Shown: piece after piece, positions 1 through 6,586 of the stretch
Position numbering within the stretch: position 1 is the first letter of the stretch
Layout: each line of letters starts with the position of its first letter
Source of the DNA: an uncultured bacterium
GTDB lineage: Bacteria > Bdellovibrionota_C > UBA2361 > CAKMMH01
NCBI GenBank assembly: GCA_927798255.1
Contig: CAKMMH010000073.1
Coordinates: 1-8,237, forward strand
DNA: 8,237 nt
Reading direction: 5' to 3'
Notes under the pieces: generated by a model
What the model was told of the DNA's origin: nothing
The model's input: only the letters and a program-made list of their open reading frames with translations
Database searches by the model: none
Translations under genes and position numbers: made by a program

Positions 1-396
1 AAAACTATAAAGCTTCTTATGAAAAATGATGTAACGATAAGAGATGCAAAAATTGGAATTTTCGGATTAACATTTAAAGAAAATGTTGCAGATTTAAGAA
101 ATAGTAGAGTACCTGATATTTATAATGAGCTTAAGGAGTTTGGAATTAATCCACTTGTTTGTGACCCTTTTGCATCAAAAGAGCTAGCTAAAAAAGAGTA
201 TGATATTGATCTAGTTAATTTTGATGATTTTAAAAATTTAGATGCGATTGTTTTAGCAGTTGCTCATAGTGATTACATTGAAACAATATATGAAAAAATG
301 CCTAATATGCTTAAAAATAATGGTGTTATTGTTGATGTAAAAACAGCATTTATGAATTTTAGAGATTCTAAAAATTATACTTATTGGGCGTTATAG
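1..396 (+). CDS. UDP-sugar 6-dehydrogenase (WecC/TviB/WbpO type), C-terminal part, 5' end outside the window
   Basis: This is the C-terminal, UDP-binding domain of a nucleotide-sugar dehydrogenase. These enzymes oxidise C6 of a UDP-hexose or UDP-HexNAc to a uronic acid using 2 NAD+, for capsule, O-antigen or other surface glycans. The frame is open to base 1 (it reads KTIKLL before the first Met at 19), so the Met at 19 is internal and the gene is cut by the window edge, not a 125-residue protein. Visible family motifs are GLTFKENVADLRNSRV, a DP pair where the sugar-nucleotide family has one, AVAHSDY, VDVKTAF and the terminal YWAL (YWRL in many relatives). The GLTFKE..DLRNS signature and the YW.L ending fit the UDP-GlcNAc/GalNAc/ManNAc dehydrogenase branch better than UDP-glucose dehydrogenase. 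The exact sugar cannot be read, because the NAD domain and catalytic Cys lie upstream of the window. Confidence 0.9.
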   Translation, partial: KTIKLLMKNDVTIRDAKIGIFGLTFKENVADLRNSRVPDIYNELKEFGINPLVCDPFASKELAKKEYDIDLVNFDDFKNLDAIVLAVAHSDYIETIYEKMPNMLKNNGVIVDVKTAFMNFRDSKNYTYWAL

Positions 397-424
397 AAGA
401 AATTATTAGCCTAGAGAATAGCCA

Positions 425-555
425 ATAAAAATCATTGAGGCGAAAAAAGAGCAAGGCACTTTGAGGTGGCGCAACCGCAAGGTGTAGTCCTCCTACAGCG
501 AGGATTGCGCCACCTCAAATAACGCAGCTATTTTTGATGCATCATCGATTTTTAT
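425..555. repeat. GC-rich nested palindrome in the convergent intergenic region (possible dispersed repeat and bidirectional terminator)
   Basis: The core is a perfect 15-bp inverted repeat, TTTGAGGTGGCGCAA at 460-474 and its complement at 505-519. Inside it are short pairs 476-478/498-500 and GTAG/CTAC (484-487/493-496). Outside it, imperfect pairing continues (an A-run at 445-448 against a T-run at 532-535, AGC 450-452 against GCT 527-529) and ends in an 11-of-13 match between 425-437 and 543-555. The whole ~130 bp can therefore fold as one long imperfect hairpin on either strand. The core is about 57% G+C (34 of 60 bases), far above its surroundings. Its right arm covers the last four codons and the stop of the minus-strand aminotransferase. 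It lies between two convergent genes, so a role in ending or stabilising both transcripts is plausible. The layout also resembles palindromic repeats scattered between genes in other bacteria, but copy number cannot be judged from one window. Confidence 0.75.
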
Positions 556-1747
556 ACGCTTCAAGGCCTTTTTGAAGAACAAATATCCCATCTTTTATAT
601 CATCTTTATTGATGCAATATGCAAGACGAGCCTTGTTATTGCCTTTTCCATTTTGCATATAAAATCCAGCGCCTGGTGCTATAAATGAAGTCTTATTTTC
701 ATATGAAAATTGAGTTAAAAGATATATCGCAAAATCTTCAACATTATCTATTGGAAATTGCACGGTCATATAAAATGCGCCTTCTGGCTTATAGGCAGTT
801 ATCCCTTGAACTTGACATATGGCGTCATACAAAACATCTCTTCTTTCTTGATACTCTTTTCTTATTTTTTCAAGATAACTTATAGGAAGCTGTTCAATTG
901 TTTTTGCTGCTGCGTATTGCTCAATTGTTGGGGCGCAAAGACGAGCTTGCGCAATATGTAAAACTGTTGAAAGAACATCTTGATTTTTGGTAATTAACGC
1001 ACCAAGTCTTGCTCCACAAAGACTGTATCTTTTTGAAAGGCTATCAATGATTATTATACGAGGATTATCCTTGTCGATTTCTAATGCACATTTTGGTTTT
1101 ATGCTATCATAAACATATTCTCTATAAGCCTCATCAACAACTAAAAAGAAATTGTATTCTTCACAAATATTTAATAAAAACTTAATGTCATTTTCATCAT
1201 ATACCGTGCCTGTTGGGTTATTAGGATTACATAGCAAAATTGCACGAGTTCTGTTTGTAATCTTTTTTTCAATTTCTTCTTTAGAAGGAAGTGTAAAATT
1301 ATTTTCTAAATCACTAAGAACTGGTATTAAATCAACACCACTTTCTGCACCAAAACTTATATAGTTTGCATATGTTGGGTCAAATACTATTACTTCATCC
1401 CCAGGGTCACAGCATGACATAAAAATAAACAAAAGTGCTTCACTTGCCCCCATTGAAATTATAAAGTTATCCTCTGTTAAGTCTAAATTGTAATTTGTAT
1501 TTAAATAGTTTGCCCAAGTGCGTCTTAAAGTCTTATTTCCACGAGAATCTTCATATGCAATAACAGGTTCGGTATATTCTTTCATTGCATTATAAAATAC
1601 TGATGGAGATGCAATATCTGGTTGACCTATATTAAAATGATAAACTTTTACACCTTTTTCTTTTGCTTGATTCGCGTATTTTGCAAGCTTTCTAATAGGT
1701 GAAGTCGGGGTAAATCTAGCTCTGTTTGATAATAATATTCTTTTCAT
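542..1747 (-). CDS. Class I/II (fold type I) PLP-dependent aminotransferase, AspC-like
   Basis: This is a 401-residue cytoplasmic PLP enzyme that moves amino groups between an amino acid and a 2-oxoacid. Visible motifs are SPIRKL and NIGQPDI near the N-terminus (residues 16-45), NPNNPTG at 174-180, VVDEAY at 203-208 (the Asp that pairs with the PLP ring nitrogen and the Tyr that contacts its O3'), the Schiff-base Lys 239 in SLSKRYS, and Arg 374 in KARLAY, which normally binds the substrate alpha-carboxylate. Length is normal for the family and the gene looks intact. It starts 21 bp after feoAB on the same strand, so it is probably the second gene of that transcript. I see no clear Shine-Dalgarno sequence before its ATG, so translation may depend on feoAB. 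Substrate (aspartate, aromatic or other) cannot be assigned. Its 3' end lies inside the 425-555 palindrome. Confidence 0.93.
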   Translation of the reverse strand: MKRILLSNRARFTPTSPIRKLAKYANQAKEKGVKVYHFNIGQPDIASPSVFYNAMKEYTEPVIAYEDSRGNKTLRRTWANYLNTNYNLDLTEDNFIISMGASEALLFIFMSCCDPGDEVIVFDPTYANYISFGAESGVDLIPVLSDLENNFTLPSKEEIEKKITNRTRAILLCNPNNPTGTVYDENDIKFLLNICEEYNFFLVVDEAYREYVYDSIKPKCALEIDKDNPRIIIIDSLSKRYSLCGARLGALITKNQDVLSTVLHIAQARLCAPTIEQYAAAKTIEQLPISYLEKIRKEYQERRDVLYDAICQVQGITAYKPEGAFYMTVQFPIDNVEDFAIYLLTQFSYENKTSFIAPGAGFYMQNGKGNNKARLAYCINKDDIKDGIFVLQKGLEAYKNR

Positions 1748-1768
1748 AAGGTTTTAGTCTAAACGCTT

Positions 1769-4156
1769 TTAAAGTAATGTCAATATAAGAAGCCCTAAAT
1801 GATAGATTATAAAGGCAACTAACCAAGCGATAACACATTGCAAAAATGGGATTAAAATTGCATAGCCTTTTCCAAGTTCATGTCTAATTGTAGCAATTGT
1901 TGCAACACAAGGAGTGTATAAAAGAGAGAAAACTAAGAATACATAAGCTGTAAGATTTGTGAACATTAAAGGAAGTTTTGAGATATCCCCATTTAATAAA
2001 ACAGTAAGAGTGCTAACTACACTTTCTTTTGCCATAAAGCCAGTAATAAACGATGTGCAAACTTCCCAATTAGTAATGCCAAGAGGCTTAAAAATTGGTA
2101 AAAGAAAGTTTCCTAAAAGTGAAAGCAAGCTATCTTTTGAGTCAGTTACTAAATTTAATCTTGAATCAAAATTTTGAAAAAACCAAATAACAATTGTTGC
2201 AACAAAAATTATTCTAAAAGCTTTTGTGATAAAACTTTTAGCTTTTTTACAAATAAGTCTATAAATACTTATGGCTGTTGGCACTCTATAATTTGGAAGC
2301 TCCATAACAAAAGGAATTGGCTCTCCCTTAAAAACAAGAAGTTTTAAAAGAAGGGCAAAGAAAATGCTACAAAAAATTCCAAGTACATATAAACTTATAA
2401 TTATAAGCACTTGATACTCTTTAAAAAATGCTGCAGTAAAAAGTGTATAAATAGGAAGTTTTGCAGAACAACTCATAAATGGAGTTAAAAATATTGTAAT
2501 TTTCCTGTCACGTTCTGATGTTAAAGTTCTTGTTGCCATAATCGCTGGTACTGAGCAACCAAATCCTAAAAGCATTGGTACAAAGCTTCTTCCTGAAAGT
2601 CCGATTTTTCTTAGCAGTTTATCCATAACAAAGGCAATCCGCGCCATGTAACCTGTGTCTTCTAAAATTGATAAAAAGAAAAAAAGCACAACAATTAAAG
2701 GAAGAAACACTAATACACTTCCAACCCCAGCAAATACGCCATTAATTATTAAAGAGTGTACTGTTTCATTTAATCCATAATTTGTTAGAGAAACATCAAC
2801 TATATTTGTAATTTTATCAATAAGGGCTTGCATTAAATCAGATAAAAAAGTACCAACCCATCCAAAAGTTAAATAAAAAATTAATGCCATTATCGCAATA
2901 AATGACGGAATAGCAGTAAATTTACCAGTTAACACTTTATCTAGTTTTAATGAAAAATTATGTTCTTTGTTTTCTTTTGGTTTATAGATATAGTTTTTAC
3001 ACTGCTCATCAATAAAAGAAAAACGCATGTTGGCAATAATATCTTCACTTTCTAACTGTTTTTCTTTTTCTATTTGTGAAATTATTTGCCTGCAAGTACT
3101 AAGAGTTTCTTTATCTAAATTTAATAATGACCCTATAAGAGTATCGTTTTCAATAAGTTTAGTTGCACAAAATCTTAGAGGCAAATGATTTAACTTTGCA
3201 TTATTTTCTATCAAATGCATAATTGAGTGAATGGCTTTATGTATAGTACCGTCATTTGCGTCATTTTTACAAAAATCTAATTTTTTAGGAAGCTCTTCAT
3301 ATCTTGCAGTATTAATTGCATGCTGCAATAATTCTTCTAATCCTTCATTTTTACTTGCAGAAATCGGAACAATAGGAATTCCTAAATTTTCTTCAAGACC
3401 GTTTATGTCAATTTTTTCATTATTTTTATTTACCTCATCCATCATATTAAGCGCAATAACCATAGGAATATTAAGCTCGATAAGTTCTAAGGTTAAAAAT
3501 AAATTCCTTTCAATATTTGTTGCGTCAATAATGTTAATAATAAGATTAGGTGAAGTGTTGAATAAAAAATCTCTTGTTATAATTTCTTCATTACTATATG
3601 GCGCGAGAGAATAAATCCCTGGTAAATCAGTTAGGGTAATATTTTCATGATTTTTTATTGTGCCTCTTGTTTCATCAACTGTAACTCCAGGAAAGTTTCC
3701 TACGTGTTGATTTGAACCTGTAAGCTTATTATAAAGAGTAGTTTTTCCTGAATTTTGATTTCCAATCAAAGCAAAATTCATTTTATCATTTAAATTAAAT
3801 TTTGGAGTTTTGTTTTGATAAAATCTGTTTTCACCTTTTCTTGAATGCTCTATTTCAATATTTGAATCTTTTTTATAATTATTTTTATACCAATTATAGT
3901 TATCTTTAATGTCTTTTATAAAAATATTTTTAGCTTCATTTTTTCTTAATGTTAATTCATACCCTCTTATAAGTACTTGTATCGGATCTCCAAGAGGGGC
4001 AGTTTTGGTAAGCTTAATTTCAGTATTAGGGGTAAGCCCCATACTAAGAAATCGCTTTTTTAGTGGTTTATCAGCACAGTTAATCTTCGTAATTGTCGCA
4101 GACTTGCCTAATGTAAGGTCGCATAAAGTGTGTTCTTTTTTAAACATATTTGCCAT
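1769..4156 (-). CDS. feoB: Ferrous iron transporter FeoB with an N-terminal fused FeoA domain
   Basis: This is a 795-residue inner-membrane Fe(II) uptake protein. Residues ~9-82 form a FeoA SH3-like domain (LCDLTLGKSATIT, LSMGLTPNTEIKL, APLGDPI, GYELTLRK). A polar linker rich in Lys, Asn and Tyr (~83-125) joins it to the FeoB G domain: G1 GNQNSGKT (132-139), GVTV (157-160), G3 DLPG (177-180), G4 NMMD (237-240) and G5 SAS (266-268). A helical region follows, then the membrane core from ~413 to the end, with the family motifs GFGCSVPAIM (531-540), FMSCSAKLP (560-568), GFMAKES (706-712) and YTPCVATIA (747-755), including the conserved core cysteines. FeoA is a separate small protein in many bacteria; here no separate feoA or feoC is seen. 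The ATG at 4156 gives MANM. A second in-frame ATG lies three codons later and neither has a clear Shine-Dalgarno sequence, so the exact start is uncertain. Confidence 0.97.
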   Translation of the reverse strand: MANMFKKEHTLCDLTLGKSATITKINCADKPLKKRFLSMGLTPNTEIKLTKTAPLGDPIQVLIRGYELTLRKNEAKNIFIKDIKDNYNWYKNNYKKDSNIEIEHSRKGENRFYQNKTPKFNLNDKMNFALIGNQNSGKTTLYNKLTGSNQHVGNFPGVTVDETRGTIKNHENITLTDLPGIYSLAPYSNEEIITRDFLFNTSPNLIINIIDATNIERNLFLTLELIELNIPMVIALNMMDEVNKNNEKIDINGLEENLGIPIVPISASKNEGLEELLQHAINTARYEELPKKLDFCKNDANDGTIHKAIHSIMHLIENNAKLNHLPLRFCATKLIENDTLIGSLLNLDKETLSTCRQIISQIEKEKQLESEDIIANMRFSFIDEQCKNYIYKPKENKEHNFSLKLDKVLTGKFTAIPSFIAIMALIFYLTFGWVGTFLSDLMQALIDKITNIVDVSLTNYGLNETVHSLIINGVFAGVGSVLVFLPLIVVLFFFLSILEDTGYMARIAFVMDKLLRKIGLSGRSFVPMLLGFGCSVPAIMATRTLTSERDRKITIFLTPFMSCSAKLPIYTLFTAAFFKEYQVLIIISLYVLGIFCSIFFALLLKLLVFKGEPIPFVMELPNYRVPTAISIYRLICKKAKSFITKAFRIIFVATIVIWFFQNFDSRLNLVTDSKDSLLSLLGNFLLPIFKPLGITNWEVCTSFITGFMAKESVVSTLTVLLNGDISKLPLMFTNLTAYVFLVFSLLYTPCVATIATIRHELGKGYAILIPFLQCVIAWLVAFIIYHLGLLILTLL

Positions 4157-4288
4157 TTTATAATATTTTCAATATGTTACAAGTTGAAATTTGCATTTTA
4201 AGTTTTGAGACTATTATGCCGAACATACATTTAGAAAGCAATGTTTCTGTATTAATAAAATTTTATACTTAGAATAAAATATTTATCG
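4157..4288. promoter_or_regulatory. Divergent intergenic region between feoAB and the J-domain gene
   Basis: These 132 bp separate the two divergent start codons and must hold the promoters for both directions. For feoAB (minus strand) the best candidate is TTGCTT (4236-4241), a 17-bp spacer, then CATAAT (4213-4218), which would give a leader of about 50 nt. For the J-domain gene, -10-like TATACT (4264-4269) or TAGAAT (4270-4275) are present, without a convincing -35. A weak dyad AGAAA..TTTCT (4232-4247) overlaps the feoAB -35 and could be an operator, but it is short. I looked for a Fur-type box and found no good match. The region is too short and unstructured for a known riboswitch. Confidence 0.4.
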
Positions 4289-4873
4289 ATGACAAGTAAA
4301 TTTGAAGACAAAAATTATTATGAAATATTAGGTGTAAGCCAAGATGCCTCTAAAGAGGCTATCTCTAAGGCTTATAAAGAAATAGCCCTTATTTATCATC
4401 CAGATTCAAATTTTTTTAGCGAAATATTAGGTAACAGAGAAGAAGATAGCCAAAGTTTAGAAGACTTTCAGATTATTACAAATGCGTTTAGCGTTCTTAC
4501 TGATGATGCAAAACGTGCTGAATATGATAGTACACTTGTTTCATTTCGTGATTGGAGTGATGGTGAAACGCCAGATGAATATTTTAATGATATGCTTAAG
4601 AAAAAATCAATAAGTTTTGGTATGAGAAATTTAAAGAGGGAAAGAGAATCGACGGTTTTTGCATCAGTAAATAATGTTAAATATTTTCAGGATTTTGATA
4701 AAAGCAGAAAAAGTAAAATAGAAGAAAAATCCAGAGAATATTTAAATAAGATTGAAAATAGTGCATTTTCACAAATCGTAAAAACCAGATTTTCCAATAA
4801 GTTAGACTTACTTATGATATTAGCTATAGGATTAATATTTGCAACCATAATCTTATATTTTCTAGCGTATTAA
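4289..4873 (+). CDS. J-domain (DnaJ-like) protein with a C-terminal membrane anchor
   Basis: This is a 194-residue protein. Residues ~9-80 form a J domain: YYEILGV (10-16), the catalytic HPD at 37-39 that stimulates the ATPase of a DnaK-type Hsp70, and AFSVLTDDAKRAEYD (66-80) closing the last helices. The loop between HPD and the third helix is about eight residues longer than in typical J domains by eye. A charged middle region (~85-170) has no Gly/Phe segment, no Cys-rich zinc fingers and no DnaJ substrate-binding domain, so this is not DnaJ itself but a class III J protein. Residues ~172-193 form one strongly hydrophobic helix ending at the C-terminus with only a Tyr beyond, which predicts a tail-anchored protein with the J domain in the cytoplasm. 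It may recruit DnaK to a membrane client. No Shine-Dalgarno sequence precedes the ATG, but J-domain homology begins just downstream, so this start is reasonable. Confidence 0.88.
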   Translation: MTSKFEDKNYYEILGVSQDASKEAISKAYKEIALIYHPDSNFFSEILGNREEDSQSLEDFQIITNAFSVLTDDAKRAEYDSTLVSFRDWSDGETPDEYFNDMLKKKSISFGMRNLKRERESTVFASVNNVKYFQDFDKSRKSKIEEKSREYLNKIENSAFSQIVKTRFSNKLDLLMILAIGLIFATIILYFLAY

Positions 4874-4888
4874 AAAAGCGTCAAAATC

Positions 4889-4915
4889 TAAATAATTTTT
4901 ATATTCCATCGATAC
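4889..4915 (+). promoter_or_regulatory. Weak sigma28 (FliA)-like promoter match before the small gene
   Basis: TAAA at 4889-4892 is followed after exactly 15 bases by ATCGATAC (4908-4915). The flagellar sigma28 consensus is TAAAGTTT, 11 bases, GCCGATAA, so the TAAA, the spacing and the CGATA core agree, while three of the eight -10 positions and most of the extended -35 do not. It would give a leader of about 60 nt before the ATG at 4983. In AT-rich DNA this could be chance. I list it because the downstream protein has a flagellin-like tail. Confidence 0.2.
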
Positions 4916-4982
4916 CACATACAAGTAGGATTGGATCTTAGAAAGAAATTTTTAAGACTTATTTAAATTAAATGAGGTGTAT

Positions 4983-5309
4983 ATGGAAATACGATCTTTA
5001 AGTACAATGCCAGTGGTGCATTTAACTAATAAGCAAGTAGCTTCACCTACAAAAGAGCAAGGAGAGATTGCCAAAGCAGTCGTTAATAACAAAATCTCTG
5101 CTGCTTACATCGGTGATAAAAAAGATAAGAAAGAAATAGAAGATGTAGAAATAGCTAATTATGAAGCCTCTGGAGCTGAAATTAGAGATGTTTTAGAAGC
5201 AACGGAATTAGCAAAAGAAGTCGCGATTAATTTAAAAGAATTACCTGAAAAAGCAATAGACGCGCAAGCAAATCAGACAAAAGAAAAAGTCTGGTCTCTT
5301 CTAGAATGA
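4983..5309 (+). CDS. Small unrecognised protein with a flagellin-D0-like C-terminal helix
   Basis: I do not recognise this protein. From the ATG at 4983 it has 108 residues, no signal peptide, no membrane segment and no Cys. The frame also opens with GTG at 4977, but that codon overlaps the GAGGTG ribosome-binding site (4974-4979), so the ATG is the better start, with a rather short spacing. The N-terminus is MEIRSLSTMP, the middle (~45-58) is Lys/Glu rich, and residues ~66-108 look like one amphipathic helix ending in AQANQ (94-98) and WSLLE. That end resembles the C-terminal D0 helix of flagellins, where AQANQ.PQ..L.LL is a common tail and part of the FliS-binding region. The similarity is short and could reflect general coiled-coil composition. 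Codon use and base composition look like the neighbours. It follows the J-domain gene by about 110 bp with its own ribosome-binding site. Confidence 0.8.
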   Translation: MEIRSLSTMPVVHLTNKQVASPTKEQGEIAKAVVNNKISAAYIGDKKDKKEIEDVEIANYEASGAEIRDVLEATELAKEVAINLKELPEKAIDAQANQTKEKVWSLLE

Positions 5310-5318
5310 TATTAATGT

Positions 5319-5352
5319 ATATTGGAGCTTATTTAAATATAAGCTCCAATAT
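5319..5352. terminator. Perfect 14-bp hairpin between convergent genes (likely bidirectional 3' end)
   Basis: ATATTGGAGCTTAT (5319-5332) pairs perfectly with 5339-5352 around a 6-base loop. It starts ten bases after the stop of the small plus-strand gene and lies just beyond the stop of minus-strand rsmD, so it can form at the 3' end of both transcripts. No run of T follows on either strand, so it is not a textbook intrinsic terminator. It may block read-through or protect mRNA ends. Confidence 0.65.
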
Positions 5353-5362
5353 GACAGTAATA

Positions 5363-5908
5363 TTATGATATATTCCTATAATATATCATCACTGTATTCC
5401 CGTATCTTTTTTGTTTCTCCTCTTTAATATTTTCAAACACTAATTCTTTATATTCTTTCGGGTCGATTTGAACAATAATCATTTCAGGTGATAAAGTTTT
5501 AAAATTTTTATCTACTAATTGAATAGCTTTTATCCAAAGTTCTTTATATTGAGGCGGAGCAATAAAAATAATATCAAATTTATCATTAGTCGATTCAAGA
5601 AATTTAAATGAATCTTTAAAAAGGATATTTGTGCTATTTTGAAATCCAGTTTTTTTTGTATTTTCTTTTAGAGTATTAATCGCGTTTTTATTGTTATCAA
5701 TAAATGTTACATGTTTGGCACCTTGACTTAATGCCTCTAATCCTACAGATCCGCTTCCTCCGAAAAGGTCTAAAAAAGTTTTATCTTGAATATTATTTCT
5801 TATTGTATCAAAAAGTGCAGTTTTAACTCTATCTAGAATCGGTCTTGTGGAATCGCCAGGAACAGAAGATAATTTTAAGCCTTTTTTTTCACCACCTACA
5901 ATTTGCAT
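5363..5908 (-). CDS. rsmD: 16S rRNA (guanine-966-N2)-methyltransferase RsmD family
   Basis: This 181-residue protein has normal length for RsmD, which methylates N2 of a guanine in 16S rRNA (G966 in E. coli numbering) using S-adenosylmethionine. Visible features are the N-terminal GGEKKGLKL and STRPILDRVKTALFD segments typical of the family, the SAM-binding motif I DLFGGSGSVG (47-56), an acidic D71 at the end of strand 2, and motif IV as APPQY at 117-121. Motif IV is usually DPPY or DPPF in amino-methyltransferases of this family, so the Asp is replaced by Ala and a Gln is inserted. I recall cyanobacterial homologues with the same APPQY form, but cannot verify it here. It is the last gene of the fprA-lipB-rsmD operon, 11 bp after lipB, with AAGG as ribosome-binding site before the ATG. 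Its last codons form a second hairpin (5365-5389). Confidence 0.9.
   Translation of the reverse strand: MQIVGGEKKGLKLSSVPGDSTRPILDRVKTALFDTIRNNIQDKTFLDLFGGSGSVGLEALSQGAKHVTFIDNNKNAINTLKENTKKTGFQNSTNILFKDSFKFLESTNDKFDIIFIAPPQYKELWIKAIQLVDKNFKTLSPEMIIVQIDPKEYKELVFENIKEEKQKRYGNTVMIYYRNIS
5365..5389. repeat. AT-rich 10-bp hairpin covering the 3' end of rsmD
   Basis: ATGATATATT (5365-5374) pairs perfectly with 5380-5389 around a 5-base loop, touching the rsmD stop codon and lying inside its last codons. With the hairpin at 5319-5352 it makes two tandem stems at the 3' end of the minus-strand operon. Because it is nearly all A+T, it may be incidental. Confidence 0.45.
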
Positions 5909-5919
5909 TTTTTACCTTT

Positions 5920-6582
5920 TTAAAAATTAAAATCATTATTAAATTCATTTATAAAATATTTTATAAATAAATCATAAGAAATTTTTTTATTAATTTGTCC
6001 TTCTATTGAAGTTACTTTTAAATTATTAAATCCGCAAGGGTTCATAAGATTAAATAAATTTAAAATATCATTATAAATATTTACAGAAATTCCATGCATC
6101 GTGTGATATTTTTTTACATGTACTCCAATAAACCCAATTTTTTGAAGAATATTGTTTTTGTAAACAAATACTCCCTCCATATTATCATCTCTTTTTGCAT
6201 CAATGTTAAAATATTTTAAAGTGTTTATTAAAATATTTTCAAGTTTGTGAACATAATCTCTTATATTTAAATTATGCTCTTTTAAATTTATAATAGGGTA
6301 GAATACAAGTTGTCCAATTCCATGAGCTGTAACTTTTCCTCCACGATTTGATTCAAAAATTTCTATATTATTATTGTTTAAATATTCTTTGCTAACTAAT
6401 AAATCACTTAATATTTTATTTTTTCCAAAAGTAATAACATTTTGATGTTCTACTATTAGCAAATAACTTTTTCTTTGAGCCTTTAATAAATTTTCCCTAC
6501 ATGCGTTTTGGAATTTAAAAATACGCTTATAATTATAGTTTTTTAAATAAAATATTTTTAATTTACTATTATTGCTTTGCAT
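5920..6582 (-). CDS. lipB: Lipoyl(octanoyl) transferase LipB
   Basis: LipB transfers an octanoyl group from acyl-carrier protein to the lipoyl domains of 2-oxoacid dehydrogenases or GcvH, the first step of endogenous lipoate synthesis before LipA adds sulfur. The 220-residue length is normal. Visible features are RGGKVTAHGIGQLVFYPI (80-97), matching the family signature RGG.VTYHGPGQLV.YP except for Ala at the usual Tyr and Ile at the usual Pro, catalytic Lys 148 in QKIGFIG, HGISVN (163-168), and the catalytic Cys 183 in NPCGF. Both members of the Cys/Lys dyad are present, so it should be active. It starts four bases after the fprA stop. The only ribosome-binding candidate is AGGGA inside the end of fprA, rather far from the ATG, so translational coupling is likely. 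lipA is not in the window. Confidence 0.94.
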   Translation of the reverse strand: MQSNNSKLKIFYLKNYNYKRIFKFQNACRENLLKAQRKSYLLIVEHQNVITFGKNKILSDLLVSKEYLNNNNIEIFESNRGGKVTAHGIGQLVFYPIINLKEHNLNIRDYVHKLENILINTLKYFNIDAKRDDNMEGVFVYKNNILQKIGFIGVHVKKYHTMHGISVNIYNDILNLFNLMNPCGFNNLKVTSIEGQINKKISYDLFIKYFINEFNNDFNF

Positions 6583-6586
6583 TTAT

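Noticed and set aside
19..396. Independent small gene beginning at the ATG at 19
   Set aside because: The frame is open to base 1 with family-consistent residues, and the protein is plainly the C-terminal domain of a much longer dehydrogenase.
3756..3761. G1 loop GNQNSGKT in FeoB as an abnormal P-loop
   Set aside because: Gln in place of Pro at this position is, as far as I recall, common in FeoB proteins of anaerobes, and all other G motifs are intact.
3231..4163. Plus-strand reading frames opposite feoAB (and similar ones opposite the aminotransferase)
   Set aside because: They are antisense shadows of well-conserved coding sequence and show no family motifs.
4157..4288. Fur box or metal-responsive operator controlling feoAB
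   Set aside because: The AT-rich partial dyads near 4161-4182 and 4232-4247 do not match the Fur consensus well enough to call.
4977..5309. GTG at 4977 as start of the small gene
   Set aside because: It lies within the GAGGTG ribosome-binding sequence; the ATG at 4983 follows that sequence and is the more likely start.
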